Source of the DNA: Hyphomicrobiales bacterium
GTDB taxonomy: Bacteria > Pseudomonadota > Alphaproteobacteria > Rhizobiales > Rhizobiaceae
DNA: 64,000 nt
Assembly: GCA_900466945.1 (NCBI GenBank)
Contig: UBNV01000016.1
Span: 186,001-250,000, forward strand
Direction: 5' to 3'
The notes under the pieces: model-generated
The model's input: only the letters and a program-made list of their open reading frames with translations
Databases searched by the model: none
What the model was told of the DNA's origin: nothing
Part shown: positions 26,434 to 34,576 of the stretch, piece by piece
Numbering within the stretch: the stretch's first letter is position 1
How the letters are laid out: each line of letters begins with the position of its first letter
Translations under genes and position numbers: made by a program

Positions 26434-26958
26434 ATGACGAGCGTGGCCCGACAGTCTGCGACGAAGACTGCCAAGAAGACCCTGCCGGACCTCCCGGTGG
26501 TCGACGACAAGTCGATCGACTTCGAAACCATCGAAAGCCTGTTTTTTGCCTATCGCGATTTCGTGTCCGATCCGGACGCCATCCTGGCCAAGCTCGGCTA
26601 TGGCCGCGCCCATCACCGCGTCGTTCACTTCGTCAGCCGCCGTCCGGGCATGACGGTCGCAGACCTCCTGGGTATCCTGCAGATCACCAAGCAGAGCCTC
26701 GCCCGGGTCCTGAAGGAACTGATCGACAGTGGCTATATCCGCCAGATGGCCGGTCCCGCCGATCGTCGGCAGCGCCGCCTTTACCCGACGCTTGCCGGTC
26801 GCGAACTCGCCCTCGCCCTGTCCGAGCCCCAGTCCCGGCGGATTGCGAATGCCATGGAGGGCATGACACCAGGCGAGCGCGCGACGGTGCGCCGCTTCCT
26901 GGAAGGCATGCAGAAACAGACCGTGACCCAGCCCCTCGAGACGGATGGAGCAGACTGA
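26434..26958 (+). CDS. MarR-family regulator, PetP-like
   Basis: Winged-helix protein of 174 residues with LGYGRAHHRVVHFVSRRPGM (about 56-75) and the recognition region LLGILQITKQSLARVLKELI. This gene, a response regulator and a kinase are contiguous, as in Rhodobacter capsulatus petP-petR, a MarR/OmpR-type pair needed for cytochrome bc1 expression and growth. The ATG at 26434 has GGAGGAAAGG just ahead. Its end overlaps the response-regulator start by 14 bases. Confidence 0.8.
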   Translation: MTSVARQSATKTAKKTLPDLPVVDDKSIDFETIESLFFAYRDFVSDPDAILAKLGYGRAHHRVVHFVSRRPGMTVADLLGILQITKQSLARVLKELIDSGYIRQMAGPADRRQRRLYPTLAGRELALALSEPQSRRIANAMEGMTPGERATVRRFLEGMQKQTVTQPLETDGAD

Positions 26959-27661
26959 CGTGTCGAAGAAGATCGAGCTCACCGACGACGCCCCGCATCT
27001 CCTCGTCGTCGACGACGACACCCGCATCCGCGACCTCTTGCACCGCTTCCTGACGGAAAAGGGCTTTCGCGTCACGGTCGCAGCTGATGCCGCCGAAGCG
27101 CGGCGCAAGCTGGAAGGACTGAGCTTCGATCTCCTCGTCCTCGACGTGATGATGCCCGGCGAATCCGGCCTCTCGCTCACCCAGAGCCTCTCCGACGAAA
27201 AGCGCGTGCCGATTATTCTCCTCACCGCCCGCTCCGAAGCCGACAGCCGCATCGCGGGCCTCGAAGCCGGCGCAGACGATTACCTCGCCAAGCCCTTCGA
27301 TCCGCGCGAACTCGTGCTGCGCATCAACAACATCCTGAAGCGCAACATGAACCCGGATGCGCCGAAGATCGAACAGGTCATGTTCGGCCCCTATACCTTC
27401 TCGGTGCTGCGCAAGGAATTGCGCAAGGGCGCGGAAATCATCCGCCTCACCGACCGCGAGCAGGACATCATGTATCTCTTCGCCACCCGGGCCGGCGACA
27501 CGATCCCGCGACACGAACTGGTCGGCAACGACGCCGAGGTTGGCGAGCGCACCATCGACGTGCAGATCAACCGGCTGCGCCGCAAGATTGAGGACGACCC
27601 GGCCAACCCGGTCTGGCTGCAGACGGTCCGCGGCATCGGCTACCGACTGAGCATGGATTGA
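26945..27661 (+). CDS. OmpR/PhoB-type response regulator, PetR-like
   Basis: Protein of 238 residues: receiver domain about 18-130 with acidic pocket D23/D24, phosphorylated D67 in LVLDVMMPGESG and lysine in DYLAKPFDPREL. A C-terminal winged-helix domain follows (about 145-235) with GERTIDVQINRLRRKIE and VRGIGYRLSMD. It binds promoter DNA when phosphorylated, presumably by the kinase encoded 45 bases downstream. Confidence 0.92.
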   Translation: MEQTDVSKKIELTDDAPHLLVVDDDTRIRDLLHRFLTEKGFRVTVAADAAEARRKLEGLSFDLLVLDVMMPGESGLSLTQSLSDEKRVPIILLTARSEADSRIAGLEAGADDYLAKPFDPRELVLRINNILKRNMNPDAPKIEQVMFGPYTFSVLRKELRKGAEIIRLTDREQDIMYLFATRAGDTIPRHELVGNDAEVGERTIDVQINRLRRKIEDDPANPVWLQTVRGIGYRLSMD

Positions 27662-27705
27662 AGCCTTCGACGACGGCGCGATCAGCGCCGGGGAAGTAGT
27701 GAAAC

Positions 27706-29088
27706 ATGACGCTGTTCGATCAGATCCGTCGCGATCAGGACCGCAGCCCGGCGACCGGCCTGTCCGGCATGCTGCGCTGGCTGCGGCACCGGCTGCCGAC
27801 GGGTCTCTACGCCCGCTCGCTGCTCATCATCATCCTGCCGATGCTGATCCTGCAGACGGTCGTCGCCTTCGTCTTCATGGAGCGCCACTGGCAGCTGGTA
27901 ACCGAACGGCTTTCCGAAGCCGTCACCCGGGACATTTCGGCGGTGATCGACCTGATCGAGCTCTATCCGGACCAGGAAGATTTCGAAAATGTCGTGACTG
28001 TCGCAGCCAACCGCCTGAACCTGATCGTTTCCCTGGAGCCCGGCACCGAGCTCCCCTCGCCCCGCCCGCGGCCCTTCTTCTCCATCCTTGACCAGATCCT
28101 CTCCGACGAGATCGCCGAGCAGATCCGCCGCCCCTTCTGGATCGACACGGTCGGCACCTCGCGTCTGGTCGAGATCCGCGTCGTACTCGAAGACCAGACG
28201 CTGCGCATCTTTGCCTCGCGCAATTCGGCCTATGCCTCCAACACCCATATCTTCCTCGTCTGGATGGTCTCGACCGCGCTCGTGCTGATCGTCATCTCCA
28301 TTCTCTTCCTGCGCGGCCAGATCCGGCCGATCCTGTCGCTCGCCAACGCGGCCGAGAGCTTCGGCAAGGGCCAGCGCCCGCCGGAAGGCTTCTCGCCGCG
28401 CGGCGCCGACGAGGTGCGTCGCGCCGGCCTCGCCTTCATCCTCATGCGCGAGCGCATCGAGCGCCAGATGGAGCAGCGCACGGCCATGCTGGCCGGCGTC
28501 AGCCACGACCTGCGCACCATCCTCACGCGCTTCCGCCTGCAACTGGCGCTCGCTGGCGACGGGCCGGAGATCGACAGCCTCAATCAGGACATCGACGACA
28601 TGCAGAGCATGCTCGAAGGCTACCTGGATTTCGCCAAGGGAGAGGTCGAAGAAGATGTCGGCAAACTCGACCTGGGCGAACTCTTCGAGCGCGTCGAAGC
28701 CGACTTCGCGCTGCATGACCGAACGCTCACCTTCAAGCTCGAAGGCGATCCTCTGGTCTTCGTCCGTCCCAACGCTTTCACGCGCTTGGTCACCAACCTC
28801 GCCTCCAATGCGCGCCGCTACGCGCACCGCCTCGACATAGACGCGCGCCATACGTCAAAATGGCTGGTGATCATTTTCGACGACGATGGCCCGGGCATTC
28901 CCAAGGAGGCGCGCGACGACGTGTTCAAGCCCTTCTACCGCCTCGACGAAGCACGCAACCTCGATGCATCGGGTACGGGCCTCGGCCTTGCCATCGCCCG
29001 CGACATCGCGCGCAGCCATGGCGGCAATGTCACGCTGGAAGATAGTCCGCTCGGCGGACTGCGTGCCATCATCCGCGTTCCGGTCTGA
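27706..29088 (+). CDS. Sensor histidine kinase (EnvZ-like)
   Basis: Inner-membrane kinase of 460 residues. Helices at about 38-58 and 182-202 enclose a periplasmic domain of about 120 residues. A HAMP domain follows (about 203-255). The phospho-accepting H267 is in AGVSHDLRT. The ATPase domain has N box LVTNLASNARRYA, DDDGPGIP and GTGLGLAIARDIA. It is presumed partner of the adjacent response regulator; the signal is unknown. It ends with a conserved LGGLRAIIRVPV. Confidence 0.92.
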   Translation: MTLFDQIRRDQDRSPATGLSGMLRWLRHRLPTGLYARSLLIIILPMLILQTVVAFVFMERHWQLVTERLSEAVTRDISAVIDLIELYPDQEDFENVVTVAANRLNLIVSLEPGTELPSPRPRPFFSILDQILSDEIAEQIRRPFWIDTVGTSRLVEIRVVLEDQTLRIFASRNSAYASNTHIFLVWMVSTALVLIVISILFLRGQIRPILSLANAAESFGKGQRPPEGFSPRGADEVRRAGLAFILMRERIERQMEQRTAMLAGVSHDLRTILTRFRLQLALAGDGPEIDSLNQDIDDMQSMLEGYLDFAKGEVEEDVGKLDLGELFERVEADFALHDRTLTFKLEGDPLVFVRPNAFTRLVTNLASNARRYAHRLDIDARHTSKWLVIIFDDDGPGIPKEARDDVFKPFYRLDEARNLDASGTGLGLAIARDIARSHGGNVTLEDSPLGGLRAIIRVPV

Positions 29089-29105
29089 CAACAGATACGG
29101 CAATG

Positions 29106-29127
29106 AAAAGGGGGCCCCAAAGGCCCC
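29106..29127 (-). terminator. Terminator after csaA (minus strand)
   Basis: GGGGCC (29111-29116) and GGCCCC (29122-29127) form a stem; on the minus strand CTTTT follows. The T-tract is short, so efficiency is uncertain. Confidence 0.55.
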
Positions 29128-29131
29128 GCAA

Positions 29132-29476
29132 TCACATCAGCTTCTGGCCGTTGGGCACCGCCTGCTCGACCGCTGCCAGCACGATCGCCCCACTGGCGTC
29201 TTCGAAGCCGAGAGTCAGCACCTCGGAGCGAAACGGCCCGATCTGGCGCGGCGGAAAGTTGACGACGCCGAGCACCTGCCGCCCGATCAGTGTTTCCGGC
29301 GTGTAATGCACCGTGATCTGGGCAGACGACTTCTTGATGCCGATCTCGGGGCCGAAATCGATCGTCAGCTTGAAAGCCGGCTTGCGAGCCTCCGGAAACG
29401 AATCAACCTCAACGATCGTGCCGACGCGAATGTCGACCTTCTCAAAGTCGCCAAAGGTGATCTCAGAACCAGTCAC
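29132..29476 (-). CDS. csaA: CsaA-type tRNA-binding chaperone-like protein
   Basis: Single OB-fold tRNA-binding domain protein of 114 residues: [20 protein letters not shown] (about 11-30), [24 protein letters not shown] and the C-terminal AVPNGQKLM, all family hallmarks. CsaA binds tRNA-like structures and was proposed to help protein export in Bacillus. It overlaps proC by four bases (ATGA), so it is the last gene of a ybjN-like - proC - csaA operon. Confidence 0.92.
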   Translation of the reverse strand: MTGSEITFGDFEKVDIRVGTIVEVDSFPEARKPAFKLTIDFGPEIGIKKSSAQITVHYTPETLIGRQVLGVVNFPPRQIGPFRSEVLTLGFEDASGAIVLAAVEQAVPNGQKLM

Positions 29477-30291
29477 TCGGCCAGTTCCTCGGCCCGCTTG
29501 CGCGCCGCCTCGATCGCCTGATCGAACAGCGGCTGCATCCCGTCCTCGGCCATCAGCACGGAGAGCGCTGCCGCCGTCGTGCCGCCGGGCGAAGTCACGT
29601 TCTTGCGCAGCTGGGCAGCCGGGTCGGGGGACTGGTGCATAAGTTCACCAGCCCCCGCGACCGTTTCTCGTGCGAGGCGCATGGCGAGGTCCGCCGGCAG
29701 GCCCGCTTTCCGGCCTGCCTCTGCCATGCATTCGACGAGATAGAAGACATAGGCCGGACCGCTCCCGGAGAGCGCTGTCACGGCATTGATGTCTGCTTCG
29801 CTTCCCACCCATTCGACAGGACCGGAGACCTGGAGCAGGCGATGAACGATGTCACGCTGATTGTCGGAGACGGCGGCATTGGCAAAAGCACCGGTCACGC
29901 CGCGTCCGACCATGGCCGGCGTATTCGGCATGGCGCGTACCATGGCAGCCTTGCCGAGATGGCTTTCCATCGAGGCAATTGTCTTACCGGCCGCGACGGA
30001 CACGACCGTCGTCTGCGGGCCGACGAGGGATTTGAGGCCGGGCAGGACCGCATCCATGACCTGCGGTTTCAGGGCAAGGAACAGAATCTCGGCAACAAGC
30101 CCATCCGGAGGCGTGACCGAATGGCGCGCACCCGCCTCGTTGATCGCCGCCATCATCTTCTCGGAAGGACCGGGATCAAGCACAGTAACCGACGAACCCG
30201 GCACACCGCTTTTCAGCCAGCCGGCCAGCATCGCGCCACCCATATTGCCGGCCCCGACGAGGACGATCTGTCCGAATGCGGCACCCGTCAT
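29473..30291 (-). CDS. proC: Pyrroline-5-carboxylate reductase
   Basis: Last enzyme of proline synthesis, reducing pyrroline-5-carboxylate with NAD(P)H. The protein has 272 residues with nucleotide-binding [12 protein letters not shown] (about 10-21), [21 protein letters not shown] and the family signature [19 protein letters not shown], ending with [12 protein letters not shown]. The ATG at 30291 lies two bases after the stop of the ybjN-like gene. Cytoplasmic. Confidence 0.95.
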   Translation of the reverse strand: MTGAAFGQIVLVGAGNMGGAMLAGWLKSGVPGSSVTVLDPGPSEKMMAAINEAGARHSVTPPDGLVAEILFLALKPQVMDAVLPGLKSLVGPQTTVVSVAAGKTIASMESHLGKAAMVRAMPNTPAMVGRGVTGAFANAAVSDNQRDIVHRLLQVSGPVEWVGSEADINAVTALSGSGPAYVFYLVECMAEAGRKAGLPADLAMRLARETVAGAGELMHQSPDPAAQLRKNVTSPGGTTAAALSVLMAEDGMQPLFDQAIEAARKRAEELAE

Positions 30292-30293
30292 GC

Positions 30294-30794
30294 TCAGGCT
30301 TCTCCGACCGTCTCGAAGAGGACGGCGTCCATGGCGCTCTTTGCGTCGACGCCGGACCAGACGACGAACTGGAAGGCCTGATAGTAGGCTTCGCAGGCAT
30401 CGACGGCAGACGAGAGCAGTACCTCGACCTGGCGGTTGGTCGGCTCGGCGCCCCCTGCGAGCAGCAGCGACTGGCGGAAGATCACCACATCCTCGTTCCG
30501 CCACAGGTCGAAATGTCCCATCAGGACCTGACCATTGATGTAGGAGAGCAGCTTGATGACTTCGTTGAGCCGGTTCTCGGGGATCTTCAGATCGAAGGCG
30601 GATGCCAGATGCAGCGCCTCGAACTCCTCCATCCAGGAGAAGGAGACGTGATAGTCGGCCCAGCGCCCCTCGACGGTCATTGCGATTTCGTCTTCGCCCG
30701 AACGTTCGAACGACCAATCATTGGTCGCCGCGACAAACTCGATCATGTCGACCGGGTTTGACTGGCGTTCGACTTCGATTTCCATGAGGCTCAT
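30294..30794 (-). CDS. YbjN-domain protein
   Basis: Protein of 166 residues with the YbjN fold (tandem beta-alpha units like type III secretion chaperones): VDMIEFVAATNDWSFERSG, WADYHVSFSWMEEFEALHLA and LLSYINGQVLMGHFDLW. YbjN of E. coli influences stress responses and surface properties; in Rhizobiales the gene commonly precedes proC. First gene of the operon with proC and csaA, with GANTC methylation sites upstream. Confidence 0.85.
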   Translation of the reverse strand: MSLMEIEVERQSNPVDMIEFVAATNDWSFERSGEDEIAMTVEGRWADYHVSFSWMEEFEALHLASAFDLKIPENRLNEVIKLLSYINGQVLMGHFDLWRNEDVVIFRQSLLLAGGAEPTNRQVEVLLSSAVDACEAYYQAFQFVVWSGVDAKSAMDAVLFETVGEA

Positions 30795-31238
30795 GCATCA
30801 CCTTCTTGACCGGAATGAATACGGGCACCCGACGAACCGCCGGGTCACTCGGACACCTGAACCGGAAACTACTGAAAACGATTCCGAAGGACCCCAGGGT
30901 AGAACACACACCCTGTCCGAAACTTACGCGGCCCCGACACAGAATCATCGTTGAAAATCAGTGTATAATCGTGAGAGGCCAGCACCAGCCCCCTTCGCCA
31001 CATTTGGGTCAGACGCCTGTGGATGGCGCTTTCAGAATCGCCTTTGCATCACCCCATAAGCGACTCTGGCGATTGGCTTTTTGGCACATGTCCACAAGCT
31101 GCATTTTTTTCGTCTCAGGCGGCCTGGCAGGGACTGGTCAAGGTGCTGAAAAAGCAAAAAGACCCAAAGCCACAGGCAATGGGTCTTCGCCGAGTCCGAA
31201 AAACGCAAATCAATCTACCCCGACGAGGGGCAGCCGCC
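30795..31238. other. 444-bp intergenic region between ybjN-like and ubiK
   Basis: No coding sequence is convincing. Visible elements are CAGGGT/ACCCTG (30895-30900 / 30910-30915), a consensus -10 TATAAT (30964-30969) and the arms AATCGCC/GGCGATT (31036-31042 / 31068-31074) followed by GGCTTTTTGG. GANTC sites (CcrM methylation) lie at about 30881, 30942, 31035 and 31062. The ubiK terminator occupies the far end. A small RNA gene of about 110 bases is possible. Confidence 0.4.
31149..31187 (-). terminator. Terminator after ubiK (minus strand)
   Basis: AAGACCCA (31159-31166) and TGGGTCTT (31180-31187) form the stem; on the minus strand it runs into TTTTTGCTTTTT. Confidence 0.85.
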
Positions 31239-31499
31239 TTACTTGGTCTGGGCCGAAAGCTGCGCTTCCAGAACCTCGAGGCGTTTCTGCAGCGCCTCGT
31301 TCTCTTCACGTGCCTTGAGCGCCATCTCGCGAACCACATCGAACTCCTCGCGCTTGACGAGGTCCATGCTGTTCAGCCAGCGTTCGGCCTGAGCATGGAA
31401 GGCGGTCTCCACCTCCTTGCGCACGCCTTGTGCGGCACCGGCGGCATCGGTCATCAACTTGGCGAAATCATCGAGAATACGGTTGGGGCCGGTCGACAT
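31239..31499 (-). CDS. ubiK: UbiK-type ubiquinone biosynthesis accessory factor
   Basis: Coiled-coil protein of 86 residues of the BMFP/YqiC family. RILDDFAKLMTDAAGAAQGVR fits the membrane-interacting N-terminal amphipathic helix. EFDVVREMALKAREENEALQ and RLEVLEAQL form the C-terminal trimeric coiled coil. In E. coli UbiK promotes aerobic coenzyme Q synthesis together with UbiJ. It is monocistronic with its own terminator. The next gene, lgt, is divergent. Confidence 0.85.
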   Translation of the reverse strand: MSTGPNRILDDFAKLMTDAAGAAQGVRKEVETAFHAQAERWLNSMDLVKREEFDVVREMALKAREENEALQKRLEVLEAQLSAQTK

Positions 31500-31689
31500 G
31501 GAAAACTCCTCTCAAGCAGACAGCGGACTGGTATTGAACCCTTGTTAAAGGAGGTAGGACCAGATCCGCCGGCATGCAAGACGGGAACGGCATATAAAGG
31601 TGGTTGACGGTGTCGCAGACGGCCCGATTCCATCTTGACCGTGCCAATGCGCAACGCCATTTTCCAGCAGCATTAACGAAAGTACTCCA

Positions 31690-32538
31690 TTGTTGTCAGT
31701 TCTGGACCTTTTCGCCGCCGTATCCTTTCCCGCGATCGACCCGATCGCCTTCTCGATCGGCCCGCTGGCGGTCCATTGGTATGGACTGGCCTATGTCGCC
31801 GGTATTCTGATCGGTTGGCTGCTGGCCCGCGACCTCCTGAAGCGCCCTCATCTCTGGCCGAACGGTCAGGCCCCGGCCACCCTTCAGCAGGTCGATGATT
31901 TCATCCTGTGGGTGGCGATCGGCGTCGTCGCCGGCGGCCGGATCGGCTACATCTTCTTCTACGACTTTGCCTCGGTGGCAGCCAATCCGATGCGGGCAAT
32001 CGAAGTCTGGAACGGCGGCATGTCCTTCCATGGCGGCTTCATCGGCGCGACGCTCGCCATGGTCTTCTTCGCCCGCAAGCATCAGATCCGCCTTTGGAGC
32101 CTCTTCGACCTGGTGGCCAGCGTCGTACCGCTCGGCCTGCTTTTCGGCCGCATCGCAAACTTCATCAACGGCGAGCTCTGGGGACGCCCGGCCGATGTTC
32201 CCTGGGCCATGGCTTTCCCGACCGGCGGCCCCTTCCCCCGCCATCCGAGCCAGCTCTACGAAGCTGTGCTTGAAGGCCTGCTCCTGCTGATCGTCTTGCA
32301 GATCCTCGCTCGTGCCTTCGGAGCATTCAGAGCACCGGGCCGCATTACCGGCATTTTCGTCGCAGGCTATGCGACCGCGCGGATCTTTGTCGAATTCTTC
32401 CGCGAACCCGACGTCCAGATCGGCTATCTCTTCGGTGGCTGGCTGACCATGGGCATGGTCCTGTCGCTGCCCATGCTGCTGATCGGTGTCGTCATCTTCA
32501 TGCGGGCTGGCCGCGCCACCCCTGTGACGCAAGGCTGA
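31690..32538 (+). CDS. lgt: Phosphatidylglycerol-prolipoprotein diacylglyceryl transferase
   Basis: Inner-membrane enzyme of 282 residues with about seven helices that attaches diacylglycerol to the lipobox cysteine of lipoproteins. Seen are FSIGPLAVHWYGLAYVAG, MSFHGGFIGATLAM and the signature GRIANFINGELWGRPADVPW with the essential arginine and asparagine, then HPSQLYEA. The start is an unusual TTG at 31690 with little ribosome-site sequence; it gives the expected N-terminus. A lipoprotein substrate is encoded nearby at 35849. The next gene begins 9 bases after the stop. Confidence 0.93.
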   Translation: MLSVLDLFAAVSFPAIDPIAFSIGPLAVHWYGLAYVAGILIGWLLARDLLKRPHLWPNGQAPATLQQVDDFILWVAIGVVAGGRIGYIFFYDFASVAANPMRAIEVWNGGMSFHGGFIGATLAMVFFARKHQIRLWSLFDLVASVVPLGLLFGRIANFINGELWGRPADVPWAMAFPTGGPFPRHPSQLYEAVLEGLLLLIVLQILARAFGAFRAPGRITGIFVAGYATARIFVEFFREPDVQIGYLFGGWLTMGMVLSLPMLLIGVVIFMRAGRATPVTQG

Positions 32539-32547
32539 GGAGCGCCG

Positions 32548-33648
32548 ATGGCCACACCACTCGCCGAGAAGATCAAGTCGCTGATAGCGGCCAATGGGCC
32601 GATCAGCGTCACCGACTATTTCGCCCTTTGCCTCGCAGATCCCGAACACGGCTATTACCGCACCCGAAATCCCTTCGGCCGGGACGGCGATTTCGTCACA
32701 GCTCCGGAGGTCAGCCAGCTTTTCGGCGAGATGCTCGGCGTCTTCATGATCAACACCTGGCAGCGCCACGGCGAACCCCGCGACGTCCGCCTCGTCGAGA
32801 TCGGCCCCGGTCGCGGCACGATGATGGCCGACATGCTGCGCGTCATCTCCCGCGCAGCGCCCAATCTCTACGAGACCGCCACCGTGCATCTCGTCGAGAC
32901 CAGTGCGCTCCTCAAGCTCACCCAGATGGAAACCCTGTCCTCCCACGGCGACAAGGTCTCCTGGCACGAGAGCTTCGACGGCGTGCCCGAAGGCTTCACC
33001 CTGCTTGCCGCCAACGAGCTCTTCGACGCAATTCCCATCCGGCAATTCGTCAAGACGCCGAACGGCTTTCACGAGCGCATGGTTGGCCTCGACGAAAACG
33101 ACGAGCTCTGCTTCACGCTGGGTGTCGCCACCCTCGATCCCGCCATGCTGCCGCAGGGCATCAGCCCGCCCGCCGACGGCGAAATCTTCGAGGTGGCACC
33201 GGCCCGCCAGTCGGTGATGTTGACGATCTGCGAGCGCCTGATCGCCCACCACGGCACGGCCCTGATTATCGACTACGGCCACATGGTCACCAATTTCGGC
33301 GACACGCTACAGGCCGTGCGAGCGCACGAATATGACCCGCCACTCGCCCATCCAGGCCATGCCGACCTGACGAGCCATGTGGACTTCGAAAACCTGGCGC
33401 GCACATCCCTTGCAGCCGGCGTCCATCTCAATGGCTGCATGCACCAGGGCGACTTCCTGGTCGGGCTCGGTATCGAGCAGCGGGCCGCCTCTCTGGGCCG
33501 CGACAAGGACGAGAAAACACAGGCCGAAGTCGTCGAGGCGGTGCATCGTCTGGCTGGTGCCGGCAATGGCTATATGGGCGAACTTTTCAAGGTCATGGCG
33601 GTCTCCATGCCCGCGATCCAATTGCAGCCATTCAAGCCCAAGCATTGA
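32548..33648 (+). CDS. NDUFAF7/MidA-type SAM-dependent methyltransferase
   Basis: Protein of 366 residues of the COG1565 family. SAM motif I is LVEIGPGRGTMMADMLRV (about 85-102). An N-terminal PISVTDYFALCLADPEHGYY is typical of the family, with LLAANELFDAIPIRQFV and LIIDYGH further on. The mitochondrial relative NDUFAF7 methylates an arginine of a complex I subunit, so a role in NADH dehydrogenase assembly is the best guess. Likely co-transcribed with lgt. Confidence 0.88.
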   Translation: MATPLAEKIKSLIAANGPISVTDYFALCLADPEHGYYRTRNPFGRDGDFVTAPEVSQLFGEMLGVFMINTWQRHGEPRDVRLVEIGPGRGTMMADMLRVISRAAPNLYETATVHLVETSALLKLTQMETLSSHGDKVSWHESFDGVPEGFTLLAANELFDAIPIRQFVKTPNGFHERMVGLDENDELCFTLGVATLDPAMLPQGISPPADGEIFEVAPARQSVMLTICERLIAHHGTALIIDYGHMVTNFGDTLQAVRAHEYDPPLAHPGHADLTSHVDFENLARTSLAAGVHLNGCMHQGDFLVGLGIEQRAASLGRDKDEKTQAEVVEAVHRLAGAGNGYMGELFKVMAVSMPAIQLQPFKPKH

Positions 33649-33780
33649 CAGAGGCGGTCGCGATCTGCACGATCGCGCCCGTCCAGAACGGCTCGAATTC
33701 GAAGAAAGCCGATTGAATCCAATCGTTTCACAGCATCCGCATCGCATCAGCGTGATTTGCCAAGGCTCAGGAGACAGATC

Positions 33781-34575
33781 ATGAGCACAGCCGACCAGCC
33801 ACGCCCCATCACAGCCGAGAACCTCGACAGCACAGCTGCAGCCGGCATTCGCCACGGCTTTTTCACCCGTGACGGTGGCATCTCCGAGGGCATTTATCGC
33901 GGCCTGAATGTCGGCCTCGGCTCGAATGACGATCCCGAAAAGGTGCGCGAAAACCGCCGCCGCGTCGGCGCCTGGTTCGGCCTGCCGCTGGAACGTCTCG
34001 CCACGGCCCATCAGGTACACTCGCCCGATGTCGTCGTGGTCAAATCCGAATATGACGGCAGCCGGCCGCAGGCCGACGCTCAGGTCACGGCAAGCCCCGG
34101 CATCCTGCTCGGCGTTCTGACGGCCGACTGCGGCCCAATCCTTTTCGCCGATCCGGAAAACCGCGTGATCGGTGCGGCTCATGCCGGCTGGAAGGGCGCG
34201 CTTGGCGGCGTGCTGGAAAACACGGTTGACGCCATGATCGCGCTCGGCGCGAAGCGCGACAAGATCCGCGCCACGTTGGGGCCGTCGATCTCCCAAGCCA
34301 GTTATGAGGTCGGCCCCGAATTTGTCGATCGTTTCCTCGCGGCCAACCGCGATTTCGAAGCCTTCTTCACCCCGTCAAAAAAGCCCGGTCACGCCATGTT
34401 CGATCTGCCGGGCCTGACCGTCAGGCGTCTGAGCGAAGCGGGTGTGACGGCCGACAGCATTGGCCTATGCACCTATGCGGCCCCTGAAACGTTCTTTTCC
34501 TATCGCCGGACCACCCATGCGGGAGAACCCGACTATGGGCGGCAGATTTCGGCGATCGCGATCATGGAGGACTGA
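33781..34575 (+). CDS. pgeF: Peptidoglycan editing factor PgeF (DUF152/YfiH)
   Basis: Cytoplasmic protein of 264 residues with the DUF152 zinc/copper site: HQVHSPDVV (about 74), TADCGPILFAD (about 117) and AAHAGWKGAL (about 135). Members were described as polyphenol oxidases (laccase-like), purine nucleosidases, and factors that remove wrong amino acids from peptidoglycan precursors. The ATG at 33781 follows CAGGAGACAG. The 132-bp gap before it is spanned by a likely separate promoter. It is coupled to the M24 gene, one base after its stop. Confidence 0.88.
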   Translation: MSTADQPRPITAENLDSTAAAGIRHGFFTRDGGISEGIYRGLNVGLGSNDDPEKVRENRRRVGAWFGLPLERLATAHQVHSPDVVVVKSEYDGSRPQADAQVTASPGILLGVLTADCGPILFADPENRVIGAAHAGWKGALGGVLENTVDAMIALGAKRDKIRATLGPSISQASYEVGPEFVDRFLAANRDFEAFFTPSKKPGHAMFDLPGLTVRRLSEAGVTADSIGLCTYAAPETFFSYRRTTHAGEPDYGRQISAIAIMED

Positions 34576-34576
34576 G

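Noticed and set aside
31018-31097. TGTGGATGG and TGTCCACAA, resembling DnaA boxes
   Set aside because: Only two imperfect copies and no replication genes nearby, so a replication origin is not supported.
30806-31318. 170-codon frame across the ybjN-ubiK gap
   Set aside because: It has no ribosome site or recognisable motif, runs through the ubiK terminator and overlaps ubiK antisense.
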